From Brevibacterium permense (GTDB lineage Bacteria > Actinomycetota > Actinomycetes > Actinomycetales > Brevibacteriaceae): 64,000 nt of DNA. Within the stretch, counting starts at the first letter, position 1. Every line of letters begins with the position of its first letter. Positions 54,701-62,973 of the stretch are shown here, one piece after another. The stretch spans positions 62,001-126,000 of the forward strand of contig NZ_QYCP01000090.1 in NCBI RefSeq assembly GCF_025506275.1, given 5' to 3'. The translations under genes were made by a program, and so were the position numbers. The notes beneath the pieces were generated by a model that did not search any database, was not told where the DNA came from, and worked only from the letters and a program-made list of their open reading frames with translations.

Positions 54701-55120
54701 TCAGTAGCGAGCGGAGAACCCTCCGTCGGCAGACAGCAGTTGGCCGCTGATCCACCGGCCCTCAGCAGAGAGCAGAAATGCAGTGACCCAGGCGATGTCG
54801 CGAGGAGTGCCCATACGGCCGAGTGGCTGATAAGGGATCAGCCCGGTCCTCGTCTCTTCGTCCATCCAACCCGTATCGATCGGCCCAGGATTGACGACGT
54901 TCGCAGAGATCCCCTTCGGTCCGAGTTCCCGCGCAGCGGAGATGACGATTCGATCGAGCGCGCCTTTCGATGCTCCATAGGGCAGATTGCCCGTGGCGTG
55001 ATCGCTGGTGAAGGCGACGATCGCGCCTCCCGACTCGCCGATCTGCTTCGCGAACGCCGCGATGAGGAGCAACGACGCGCGTGCGTTGACAGCCCATGTG
55101 GCGGTCGAAGCTGTCGGCAT
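54701..55120 (-). pseudogene. 5'-truncated short-chain dehydrogenase/reductase
   Basis: 139 residues matching only the C-terminal half of SDR enzymes: NARASLLLIAAFAKQIG, the YGASKGAL catalytic Tyr-x3-Lys, NPGPIDTGW and SADGGFSARY. The N-terminal Rossmann motif TGxxxGIG, the NAG motif and the catalytic Ser region are missing or altered. A TAG lies in frame 12 bp upstream of the only ATG, so no longer protein can be made. A typical SDR has about 250 residues. It probably belonged to the accessory cluster. Confidence 0.75.
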
Positions 55121-55180
55121 GCTTCGATCCTAGCGGCCTTGACGTGGTGGCCCTCACCCGGACAGACTGGAGTCACACGT

Positions 55181-55204
55181 CTTACTGAATAGCGGTTCAG
55201 TAAG
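55181..55204 (+). promoter_or_regulatory. Perfect palindromic operator (9-6-9) upstream of the amino-acid dehydrogenase gene
   Basis: CTTACTGAA (55181-55189) and TTCAGTAAG (55196-55204) are exact inverted repeats around TAGCGG. The size and symmetry match TetR-family operators. It is 5-32 bp before the possible starts of the dehydrogenase gene, where it would overlap the promoter. The nearby repressor gene at 54079 is the obvious partner, but binding is inferred. Confidence 0.7.
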
Positions 55205-55235
55205 AGTCTTGAGACGCCGATCTTTTGGGAGCCCC

Positions 55236-56420
55236 ATGTTCATGGACATCACTTGGCAGGATCCGGACACCGGTGCACTCGGGTATGTCGTCATCGACAC
55301 CCTTGTGCGCGGCACCGCTTCGGGAGGTCTGCGCATGCGCAAAGGCTGCACCCTCGAGGAAGTGCGCGGACTCGCCCAGGGAATGACCCGCAAGGAAGCG
55401 ATCCATCTGCGCGAGGGTCGACACTATGTGCCCGTCGGCGGAGCCAAGGGCGGAATCGACTTCGACCCTCGCGCACCCGGAGCAAAGGACGTCCTCGAAC
55501 GATTCCTCGTCGACATCAACCCGATCATGCACGCCTACTGGGCCCTCGGTGAAGACCTCGGCGTTCGCCAGGACGACATCGACGAGATCCTCGCCCGCCG
55601 CGAACTCGGCTCGGGGCTCTCCGCCGTCAACAAGCTCGTCGACGATCCGGTCGCCGTCGAGGCCCGCGCGGAGAAGGCCTTCTCCGCCATCGTCGACGGC
55701 GTCGCCCAAGACGAACTCGTCGGCGGCCTCGGTGTGGCCACCTCGGTGATCGCGGCCCTGCACGAAGCTGGACGCGACCCGAGAGAATCCACCGTAGCCA
55801 TCCAAGGATTCGGCTCCATGGGCGGCGCCACCGCCCGCTATCTCGCCGAGGCGGGTCTGCGTATCGTCGGCATCGCCGACGCCGACGGGTTCGTGTCCAA
55901 CCCTGCCGGGCTCGACGTCGAAGCGCTGCTGGTCACACGCGACCAGTTCGGCGGTATCGACCGCAGAGCACTGCGCCCGGAGGACCAAGTCGGCGATCGC
56001 GACGACTGGCTCGCTGCCGACGCCGATGTCCTCGTCCCTGCGGCCGTGAGCTACTCGATCACGCCGGACAACTGCGACCGCGTCACCGCCTCACTCATCT
56101 TCGAGGCCGCGAACATGCCTGTCCTGCCCGCCGCCGAAGAGACGCTGCTGGCTCGCGGCGTCACCGTCGTCCCGGACTTCCTCGCGAACTCGGCGACGAA
56201 CGCCTGGTGGTGGTGGGTGACCTTCGGCGACGTCGACGGCAGCTGGGAGGACAGCCGCACCATCGTCACCTCGACCCTGCGCGACCTCACCGCCGAAGTC
56301 CTCACCGCAGCCCGCGACCAGGGCATCAGTCCCCGGGCGGCCGCCCAGGCGAAGGTCGATGCGAATCTCGCCGCTTTGGGCGATCGCACTGCCGCTGCCG
56401 CCTCGGTGACGGAAAGCTAG
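55236..56420 (+). CDS. Glu/Leu/Phe/Val dehydrogenase family amino-acid dehydrogenase
   Basis: 394 residues (ATG 55236, GGGAG just upstream; ATG 55242 and TTG 55209 are alternatives). It deaminates an L-amino acid to a 2-oxo acid with NAD(P). Catalytic Lys pair: MTRK (K53) and GGAKGG (K71). The dinucleotide fold is GFGSMGGATARYLAEAG (about 195-211). The PVGGAKGGIDFDP loop and the Trp-rich NAWWWWVTFG segment are distinctive. Substrate preference cannot be read from the sequence. A TetR-sized operator lies just upstream. The next gene starts 4 bp past the stop. Confidence 0.85.
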   Translation: MFMDITWQDPDTGALGYVVIDTLVRGTASGGLRMRKGCTLEEVRGLAQGMTRKEAIHLREGRHYVPVGGAKGGIDFDPRAPGAKDVLERFLVDINPIMHAYWALGEDLGVRQDDIDEILARRELGSGLSAVNKLVDDPVAVEARAEKAFSAIVDGVAQDELVGGLGVATSVIAALHEAGRDPRESTVAIQGFGSMGGATARYLAEAGLRIVGIADADGFVSNPAGLDVEALLVTRDQFGGIDRRALRPEDQVGDRDDWLAADADVLVPAAVSYSITPDNCDRVTASLIFEAANMPVLPAAEETLLARGVTVVPDFLANSATNAWWWWVTFGDVDGSWEDSRTIVTSTLRDLTAEVLTAARDQGISPRAAAQAKVDANLAALGDRTAAAASVTES

Positions 56421-56424
56421 CGAC

Positions 56425-58512
56425 ATGGACGCGTTCTTCGATCCCGGCAGCGTCGCCGTCCTTGGAGCATCGAACGATTCCAGCAAATGGGGTTTCTGGC
56501 TCGCCGCCGGAGCTCTGCGCGGGGCCGAGCGTCGCCGCGTCTACCTCATCAACGCCAAAGCCGGCTCGATCCAGGGCCAGCCGACGTACGCTCGCCTGAG
56601 AGACCTGCCGGAGACGCCCGAGCTGCTCGTCATCTCCGTGCCCGGCCCCACCGTCGCGGGAGTCGTCGCCGAAGCACTCGAGAACGGAGTGCGAGCCTTC
56701 CTCATCATCTCCGCCCGCGTCCCCGACGCCGACCAACTGGCTGCCACTATCCGCGAGACCGGCGGCCGCCTCATCGGCCCGAACTCGCTCGGGATCGTAG
56801 ACTCACACACCGATCTGCTCCTGGCCTGGGGCAACTTCATTCCCGGAAGTCTCGCCGTAGTCACCCAGAGCGGCCAGCTCGGCACGGAGATCGCGACACT
56901 CGCGGCCCGCAGCGGACTCGGCGTCTCCCGATTCGCTTCGATCGGAGGACAGTCCGACGTCCGCGCCGCCGAGGTGCTCGCCACCCTCGTCGACGACCCC
57001 GCCACCGCTCAGGTCGCGCTCTACCTCGAATCCTTCACCGGCGGAGCCGCCCTCGTCTCAGCCCTCAAAGCCCTGCGCGCCGCCGGGAAGCCGACGATGA
57101 TCCTGACCACCGGTGCGTCGTCGGCCGGTGCCCGCCTCGCGAGATCCCACACCGGATCGATGACCTCGGCCATGGACACCATCGACGCCGCCTGCCGTGC
57201 CGCCGGCTCGATCCGCCTCACCACCCCCGGACAACTCGTCGAACTCGCCGGATTCTTCGCCTCCGCCTGGCTGCCGAACGGCCCACGCATCGGTGTGCTC
57301 TCCGACTCCGGCGGGCAGGGAGCAATCGCCGCCGACACGGCCGAGAGCTGGGGACTCGACGTGCGCGAACTCAGCGCCGGCGCTGCCGGACGCGTGAGCG
57401 AACTGCTGCCCGAGGCCGACCACATCGTTAATCCCATCGACCTCGACGGTGCAGGAGAGAAGAACCTTGATGTCTATGCGGACCTCGCCGAGGTGCTGCT
57501 GACCGATGCGGACATCGACGCCGTCGTCCTGTCCGGATACTTCGGCTGCTACGGCGAGGACGTCCCCGACCTCATCGACAGGGAACTCGCCGTCGTCGAT
57601 CGTCTGGGCGAGCTCGTCGCCGAGGCGAAGAAGCCCGTCATCGTCCACTCGATGAGCGCATCGTCGCCCGCCGTCACCCGTCTTTGGGAGCTCGGCGTCC
57701 CCGTCTGCACCTCGATCGAAGCGGCCATGCGCGTGCTCGCCCGCGCCGGCTTCTACGCCGCCCATTCGGGTCGGCTCACCGAATCCCTCGAACTCACCGG
57801 CCCCGTCACCCCGTGGGGCACCGGATATGCGGCCGCTCGAGCAGTGATCGAGGACGCTGGGATTCCCGTCCCCGCCGCTGTGACTGTGGGCAGCGTGGGC
57901 CCGGGGGAGTCCCGTGCACCCGCCGAGGCGGCCAAGGCGTCCGAACTCAGACCGCCGTTCGCGCTCAAGGCCGGGTGGCCCGCCCACAAGACCGAGGTCG
58001 GAGGCATCGCCCTGGGACTGAACGACCTCCACGCAGTCGACACGGCATACGCGGACATGGTGGGTCGCCTCGGCGAGGGTGAGTACATCCTCGAGGAGAT
58101 GGACACACGCGATCACGTAGTCGAGATCCTCGTCGGGGGTCGGCAGGACGAGAACTTCGGGCCGCTCGTCATCGTGGCCGCGGGCGGGACGGAGACCGAA
58201 CTCTTCGCCGACACGTGGCTCGAACTCGCCCCCGTCACCCACACCGAAGCCTTGGACATGATCTCGCGGCTGAGCTGCTCGCGGCTGCTCACCGGATGGC
58301 GGGGCAGACCCGCCGCGGATGTCGACGCACTCGCCGAGATCATCGTCGCGGTATCCAGACTGGTGGCCGGGAACAACGCCATCGCCGAGATCGAGATCAA
58401 CCCGGTGCGAGTCGCCCCGGACGGCGCCTTGGCCGTCGACGCACTCGTCGTGACGACGGAGAACCCGACAGCAGAGAACGTGCCAGCAGAGAAACCGAAC
58501 AGCGAGGAATGA
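56425..58512 (+). CDS. ADP-forming acyl-CoA ligase (acetyl-CoA synthetase, ADP-forming type)
   Basis: 695 residues. The order is CoA-binding domain (about 1-120, VAVLGASNDSSKWG), succinyl-CoA-ligase-like alpha domains with a phosphohistidine motif ARSHTGSM (H242), then an ATP-grasp beta part (about 480-690) with ILEEMDTRDHVVEILVGG. The histidine and ATP-grasp motifs are intact. Such enzymes convert an acid and CoA to an acyl-CoA, or the reverse with ADP. It starts 4 bp after the dehydrogenase and overlaps the next gene's first ATG (58509). Confidence 0.85.
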   Translation: MDAFFDPGSVAVLGASNDSSKWGFWLAAGALRGAERRRVYLINAKAGSIQGQPTYARLRDLPETPELLVISVPGPTVAGVVAEALENGVRAFLIISARVPDADQLAATIRETGGRLIGPNSLGIVDSHTDLLLAWGNFIPGSLAVVTQSGQLGTEIATLAARSGLGVSRFASIGGQSDVRAAEVLATLVDDPATAQVALYLESFTGGAALVSALKALRAAGKPTMILTTGASSAGARLARSHTGSMTSAMDTIDAACRAAGSIRLTTPGQLVELAGFFASAWLPNGPRIGVLSDSGGQGAIAADTAESWGLDVRELSAGAAGRVSELLPEADHIVNPIDLDGAGEKNLDVYADLAEVLLTDADIDAVVLSGYFGCYGEDVPDLIDRELAVVDRLGELVAEAKKPVIVHSMSASSPAVTRLWELGVPVCTSIEAAMRVLARAGFYAAHSGRLTESLELTGPVTPWGTGYAAARAVIEDAGIPVPAAVTVGSVGPGESRAPAEAAKASELRPPFALKAGWPAHKTEVGGIALGLNDLHAVDTAYADMVGRLGEGEYILEEMDTRDHVVEILVGGRQDENFGPLVIVAAGGTETELFADTWLELAPVTHTEALDMISRLSCSRLLTGWRGRPAADVDALAEIIVAVSRLVAGNNAIAEIEINPVRVAPDGALAVDALVVTTENPTAENVPAEKPNSEE

Positions 58513-58514
58513 GA

Positions 58515-60149
58515 ATGGACCAGACGACCATCACCGGCGGAGCACACCTGGCTCGTGCGCTCCAGGCCGAAGGGTTCACCCGCGTCTTCGGAATCCCCGG
58601 CACCCACAACCTCGAGATCTTCGCGCAGCTGAGCGCCGCAGGCATCGACATCGTCTCACCTCGCCACGAACAGGGCGCGGGCTACATGGCCGACGGAGCT
58701 GCCCGCGTCACCGGCGAGGTGCAGGTCATCGTCACGACCACCGGGCCGGCCGCGCTCAACGCACTCACCGCCCTGCTGCAGTCCTTCACCGATTCCGTGC
58801 CCGTCCTCCTCATCACCCCCGGCATGCCGTTGACCCACCCCGGCCGCGGGAACGGACTCCTCCACGAAGTGCGCAACCAGTCCGCGGCGCTATCGGCGGT
58901 GCTGACCGAGGTCATGCGGGTCACGAGTCCCGGCGAGGTGTCGCTGGCAGTTGGGCAGACGCTGTCGGCGATGCGTTCGGGCCGGACCCGCCCGGCCGCC
59001 ATCGAGATCCCACTCGACCTCATCGAAACCGCCGGCCCGGGTCAGCTCCATCCGTCCTTGACCCGGGCGCTGCCGGCTCCCGTGTCCTCGGAGATCGATG
59101 CTGCCGCCGAGGCGATCGCCGGCTCGAAGCGTCCGCTCATCATCGCCGGGGCCGGAGCACACGGAGCAGGAGCGGAGGTCGCGGCTCTGGCCGAGTCACT
59201 CGGAGCGGGAATCGGCCTGTCCTCGAACGCGAAGGGACTCGTCGATGACCGCGCCGAGAACACCATCGGCGCCGTCGGGGTCCTCGAGTTGCTTCCAGAA
59301 CTCACAAGCGATGCCGATGCGGTCATCGCGATCGGTACGGAACTGGCACCCAGTGACTTCTGGCCGGAACCTCTGCCACTGCCCGACACCGTGGTGCGCA
59401 TCGACATCGACGAAGTGCAGATGCTCACGAACGCGGCCGTCACCCATCCGATCCTCGCCGCCGCGAAGAACGCGACAGCCGCCCTGAGCGAACAAGTGTC
59501 TGCGCTGCGGACGGAGTCCACGACTGCCGCCGCACGGGACTGGACGGTCGGCTGGAAGTCGAGGGCCGCCTCGGCGATGGAATCCGATGGTCGGCCGTGG
59601 GCCGAACTGTCGGCCGCACTCACAGCGTTCGCGGAATCGGACACCTCACCGCTCATCGTCGCAGCGGATTCGACGATGGCCTGCTACTACGGGGTGCAGA
59701 CCGGGTGGAAAGCTCGATCCGGAGACCGATTTCTCTACCCGGCCGGGGCGGGCACGCTCGGTTACGGGCTGCCCGCCGGCATCGGTGCGAAACTCGCTGC
59801 TCCGCAGGCCAGAGTGGTCGCGGTGGAAGGCGATGGGGGATCGATGTTCACGATCCCCGAGCTCGCCGCGGCCGTGCAGGCGGGCGTGCGAATGAGCCTC
59901 ATCGTCGTCGACAACGGCGGGTACGGGGAGATCCGCAACGAGATGGAGGACCGCGGGGACAGTCCGTCAGGGGTGAAGCTCACCGGGCCGGATTTCCCGG
60001 CACTCGCGCAGGCGATGGGCGCGCGCGGAGTCCACGTCGACGGCGCGGACGCGCTGCTGGCCGCGCTCACCGAGGCAGAGGCAGCGGACGGTCCGACGCT
60101 CATCCACATCACCGAGGATTCCCGGGCCGGAGCGGACATGCTCGACTGA
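58515..60149 (+). CDS. Thiamine-diphosphate enzyme, AruI/benzoylformate decarboxylase-like
   Basis: 544 residues (ATG 58515 with GAGG upstream; ATG 58509 overlaps the previous stop). The PYR domain has FGIPGTHNLEIF and PRHEQGAGYMADGAAR, whose Glu (E52) activates ThDP. The PP domain has GDGGSMFTIPELAAAVQ and the downstream VDNGGYGEIRN, the GDG-x(~27)-N site. The FGIPGxHxxE and RHEQGAG pattern is seen in 5-guanidino-2-oxopentanoate decarboxylase (AruI) and related 2-oxoacid decarboxylases, but acetolactate-synthase-like enzymes and 2-hydroxyacyl-CoA lyases remain possible. Confidence 0.75.
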   Translation: MDQTTITGGAHLARALQAEGFTRVFGIPGTHNLEIFAQLSAAGIDIVSPRHEQGAGYMADGAARVTGEVQVIVTTTGPAALNALTALLQSFTDSVPVLLITPGMPLTHPGRGNGLLHEVRNQSAALSAVLTEVMRVTSPGEVSLAVGQTLSAMRSGRTRPAAIEIPLDLIETAGPGQLHPSLTRALPAPVSSEIDAAAEAIAGSKRPLIIAGAGAHGAGAEVAALAESLGAGIGLSSNAKGLVDDRAENTIGAVGVLELLPELTSDADAVIAIGTELAPSDFWPEPLPLPDTVVRIDIDEVQMLTNAAVTHPILAAAKNATAALSEQVSALRTESTTAAARDWTVGWKSRAASAMESDGRPWAELSAALTAFAESDTSPLIVAADSTMACYYGVQTGWKARSGDRFLYPAGAGTLGYGLPAGIGAKLAAPQARVVAVEGDGGSMFTIPELAAAVQAGVRMSLIVVDNGGYGEIRNEMEDRGDSPSGVKLTGPDFPALAQAMGARGVHVDGADALLAALTEAEAADGPTLIHITEDSRAGADMLD

Positions 60150-60219
60150 CCGGGGACGAGGAACATCGGCCGGGCGCAATGAGGCGCCCGACCTCCACTG
60201 ACACTTCGAAGGAGAACTG

Positions 60220-61386
60220 ATGAGCTACACACCTTGGCCGCTGAGCGATGAACAGCACGACATCCTCGACCTCGTGCGCGGATTCGCCCACGACACGATC
60301 CGCCCGGTCGGTCGGCGCGTCGACGAGGCCGACACCGAATCGCCCGTCGACATCTTTGCGGCGGCAGCAAGGCTCGGGATCACCGACTTCATGATTCCTG
60401 AGGAATTCGGCGGCGGCGGATTCACCGATGTCTTCACTCAGTGCCTTGTCCAGGAACAGCTGTGCTTCGGGGATCCGGGCATTGGGAACTTCGTGTGCTC
60501 GAACGGCTTCTTCGCCGACCCGATCCTCGCATTGGGCACGCCGGAGCAGAAGGAGGAGTGGCTGCGCCCGCTGACTGGAGCGGACCCGAAGATCACGGCG
60601 CTGGCAACGACCGAACCCGGCTCCGGATCGGACTCGGCTTCGATCATCACCCGGGCGGATGCCGTCGACGGTGGATACGTGCTCAACGGGCAGAAAGCCT
60701 GGATCTCGAACGCGGGACTCGCCGACTTCTACGTCGTCTTCGCCAAGACTGACTCGAGCCGGCGTTCTCGCGGAATCAGCGCATTCCTGCTGCCCAGGGA
60801 GACCGGGGGGATGGAGTTCGGTGCGCCGATGAAGAAGATGGGACAGCGGGCCATCGTGTGTCGGGAGATCTTCTTCTCCGACGCATTCGTGCCCACGTCG
60901 GGCCGCCTCGGCGAGGAGGGGCAGGGCTTCTACGGACTCATGCGCACCTTCGACATCTCACGGGTGGTGCTCGGTGCTGCGGCGCTCGGCACGGCTCGGG
61001 CTGCCTTCGAATATGCGCTTGACTATGCGCGGGAGCGCACGCAGTTCGGGACGAAGATCATCGATCATCAGGCCGTCGCGTTCCGGCTGGCGGATATGTC
61101 CTCGCGGATCGATGCGGCGTGGCTGCAGGTGCTCAATGCGGCGCGGATGCTCGACGCCGGCGATGTCGTGGATCGGCAGCGGATGACGGCCGCGGCGGCG
61201 ATGGCGAAGCTGAACGCCTCGGAGACGGCCATGTTCTGCACCTGGGCGGCCGTGCAGACCCTCGGCGGATGGGGGTATTCGCGCGAGCATCCCGTCGAGC
61301 AGTGGATGCGAGATGCCAAGCTCGAGGAGATCGAGGAGGGCACCTCGGACATCATGCGGCTGCTCATCTCACGCAACCTCGGGTGA
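60220..61386 (+). CDS. Acyl-CoA dehydrogenase
   Basis: 388 residues. FAD/FMN-site motif ATTEPGSGSDSASI, NGQKAWISNAG, the RERTQFGTKIIDHQAV helix, and the C-terminal KLEEIEEGTSDIMRLLIS with the catalytic Glu in EEGTSDI. This is the short/medium-chain type, distinct from the glutaryl type at 24993. ATG 60220 follows GAAGGAGAA and lies 70 bp after the ThDP gene, in the same direction. It may act on the acyl-CoA made by the ligase. Confidence 0.88.
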   Translation: MSYTPWPLSDEQHDILDLVRGFAHDTIRPVGRRVDEADTESPVDIFAAAARLGITDFMIPEEFGGGGFTDVFTQCLVQEQLCFGDPGIGNFVCSNGFFADPILALGTPEQKEEWLRPLTGADPKITALATTEPGSGSDSASIITRADAVDGGYVLNGQKAWISNAGLADFYVVFAKTDSSRRSRGISAFLLPRETGGMEFGAPMKKMGQRAIVCREIFFSDAFVPTSGRLGEEGQGFYGLMRTFDISRVVLGAAALGTARAAFEYALDYARERTQFGTKIIDHQAVAFRLADMSSRIDAAWLQVLNAARMLDAGDVVDRQRMTAAAAMAKLNASETAMFCTWAAVQTLGGWGYSREHPVEQWMRDAKLEEIEEGTSDIMRLLISRNLG

Positions 61387-61545
61387 AGGTGTCCTAAGCA
61401 ATCTCGGGTGGGGAGGTGATCCCGTCACCGCGCGTCATATGGAATAGGATGCGGGATCCCCTTGTTGTCCGAGATGAGACCCTGGGATAGGGTCGAAATG
61501 AAGCCACCGATGTGGTGGTCATCAAATCTGATCAGGAGGAATCTC

Positions 61546-62253
61546 ATGGCTGAGCAGTACACACTTCCGGAACTGCCCTACGACTACTCCGCTCTTGAGC
61601 CGCATATCTCGGCTCGCATCATGGAGCTGCACCACGACAAGCACCACGCCACCTACGTCAAGGGCGCCAACACCGCCGTTGAGCAGCTGGCCGAAGCCCG
61701 CGAATCCGGCAACCTCGCCAATGTGCCGAAGCTGACCCGCGACCTCGCGTTCAACCTGGGCGGTCACGTCAACCACTCGATCTTCTGGAACAACATGTCC
61801 CCGGACGGTGGAGACAAGCCGGTCGGTGAACTCGCCGCAGCCATCGACGACCAGTTCTGTTCATTCGACAAGTTCCGCGAGCACTTCACCACCGCGGCCA
61901 CCACGATCCAGGGCTCCGGCTGGGCCGTGCTCGTCTATGACCAGCTCGGCGGGAACCTCTTCATCGAGCAGCTCAAGGACCAGCAGTCCGACATCCAGCT
62001 CGGCGGCACCCCGGTTCTGCAGCTCGACATGTGGGAGCACGCCTTCTACCTCGACTACCAGAACGTCAAGCCCGACTACGTCAAGGCTTGGTGGAATATC
62101 GTCAACTGGGCCGCCGTCAGGTTGTTTGAGAGTCCAGAACTAGCGCTGGCGGACCGGCGGCTGGACCCCCAACCGCGAATAAGGTGGCCGGATGAACGCA
62201 ATTCTCAGACAGTGGCAGGCAGGCGACGCCGAGGCGTTGGCCCAGGTGTATGA
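61546..62253 (+). CDS. sodA: Superoxide dismutase (Mn/Fe) with abnormal C-terminus
   Basis: Core motifs are intact: [42 protein letters not shown] and the metal-ligand [13 protein letters not shown], ending KAWWNIVNW. The product should stop about 15 residues later, but continues for about 40 unconserved residues into the next gene, giving 235 residues. A frameshift, lost stop or recombination is likely near 62115. ATG 61546 follows AGGAGG. The enzyme core may still work. Confidence 0.88.
   Translation: MAEQYTLPELPYDYSALEPHISARIMELHHDKHHATYVKGANTAVEQLAEARESGNLANVPKLTRDLAFNLGGHVNHSIFWNNMSPDGGDKPVGELAAAIDDQFCSFDKFREHFTTAATTIQGSGWAVLVYDQLGGNLFIEQLKDQQSDIQLGGTPVLQLDMWEHAFYLDYQNVKPDYVKAWWNIVNWAAVRLFESPELALADRRLDPQPRIRWPDERNSQTVAGRRRRGVGPGV
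62180..62185 (+). promoter_or_regulatory. -10 box for a leaderless GNAT transcript
   Basis: TAAGGT is followed by 6 bp (GGCCGG) and ATG 62192. This lies inside the 3' end of the extended sodA frame. It matches the TAnnnT-6/7 bp-start pattern seen at 13090, 13842 and 29171. Confidence 0.5.
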
Positions 62254-62752
62254 GCGGGCCGACGATGCACTGCTGAGCAACATCCCCGACGACCGTACGA
62301 TCGCTGGTGCCCGGACATGGCTGGAGACCATCACCGACGCCGAGGCGGCCAGTGAACTGTGCGCTCGGGCGATCGTTGGCGACGCTGACCGTTCAGGCCG
62401 ACGAATCTTTGGAAACGTCATGGCCTCCCGGATCGAACGCCGGCACTCGAGTGCGTGGATCTCCTATTGGTCGGTGGCCGAGGCCCGCGGCCAGGGGCTG
62501 GTGTCGGCGGCGCTGCGCAGCCTCGTCGACCTCCTCCACGACGGACTCGGGATCCACCGGCTCGAACTCGGCTACCGGGTGAACAATCCGGCTTCGGCCG
62601 CAGTCGCGAGGAACGCGGGCTTCATCGTCGAAGGCCGCGAACGAGAGAAACTCCTTTACGACGGCATTCGCTACGACACCGAGATCTGCGCTCGGCTGAG
62701 TGGAGACCCGCGGCACAGCGGACCGCGCGTACCGGTCGCCCCACCTCGTTGA
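62192..62752 (+). CDS. GNAT acetyltransferase, RimJ/RimL type
   Basis: 186 residues. N-terminal [18 protein letters not shown] and the later [16 protein letters not shown] (acetyl-CoA loop) with [21 protein letters not shown] match RimJ/RimL N-terminal acetyltransferases. The C-terminus is a Pro/Arg tail. The start overlaps the extended sodA frame by 62 bp. The substrate is unknown. Confidence 0.82.
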   Translation: MNAILRQWQAGDAEALAQVYERADDALLSNIPDDRTIAGARTWLETITDAEAASELCARAIVGDADRSGRRIFGNVMASRIERRHSSAWISYWSVAEARGQGLVSAALRSLVDLLHDGLGIHRLELGYRVNNPASAAVARNAGFIVEGREREKLLYDGIRYDTEICARLSGDPRHSGPRVPVAPPR

Positions 62753-62774
62753 CCGCGCCCCGTCCTCTCAAGAA

Positions 62775-62834
62775 CTACCTGACGGGGGCCCAGATACCTG
62801 GCGCCAGGTTGCTGCGCCGCCGTCGGGTAGCAAT
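62775..62834. repeat. Imperfect 60-bp palindrome (REP-like element, copy 2)
   Basis: Arms 62775-62804 and 62805-62834 match at about 25 of 30 positions, and each begins CTACCTGACGG or its diverged form. It clearly belongs with the perfect palindrome at 37604 (shared CTACCTGACGG, CAG and ACCT blocks). It lies in the gap between the GNAT gene and dapB. Confidence 0.8.
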
Positions 62835-62973
62835 TGGGAGTGTTTGGATGGTCACTGGATGTGAAGAGAACTGTCGAGGGTCGCTAGACTGGCTGGCGGA
62901 GATCGTTCCGGTCGTTTCGCCTCGTCCCGACCGGCACACCTCGCAGGGATCATCGCACAAGGAGTCACAGCAT

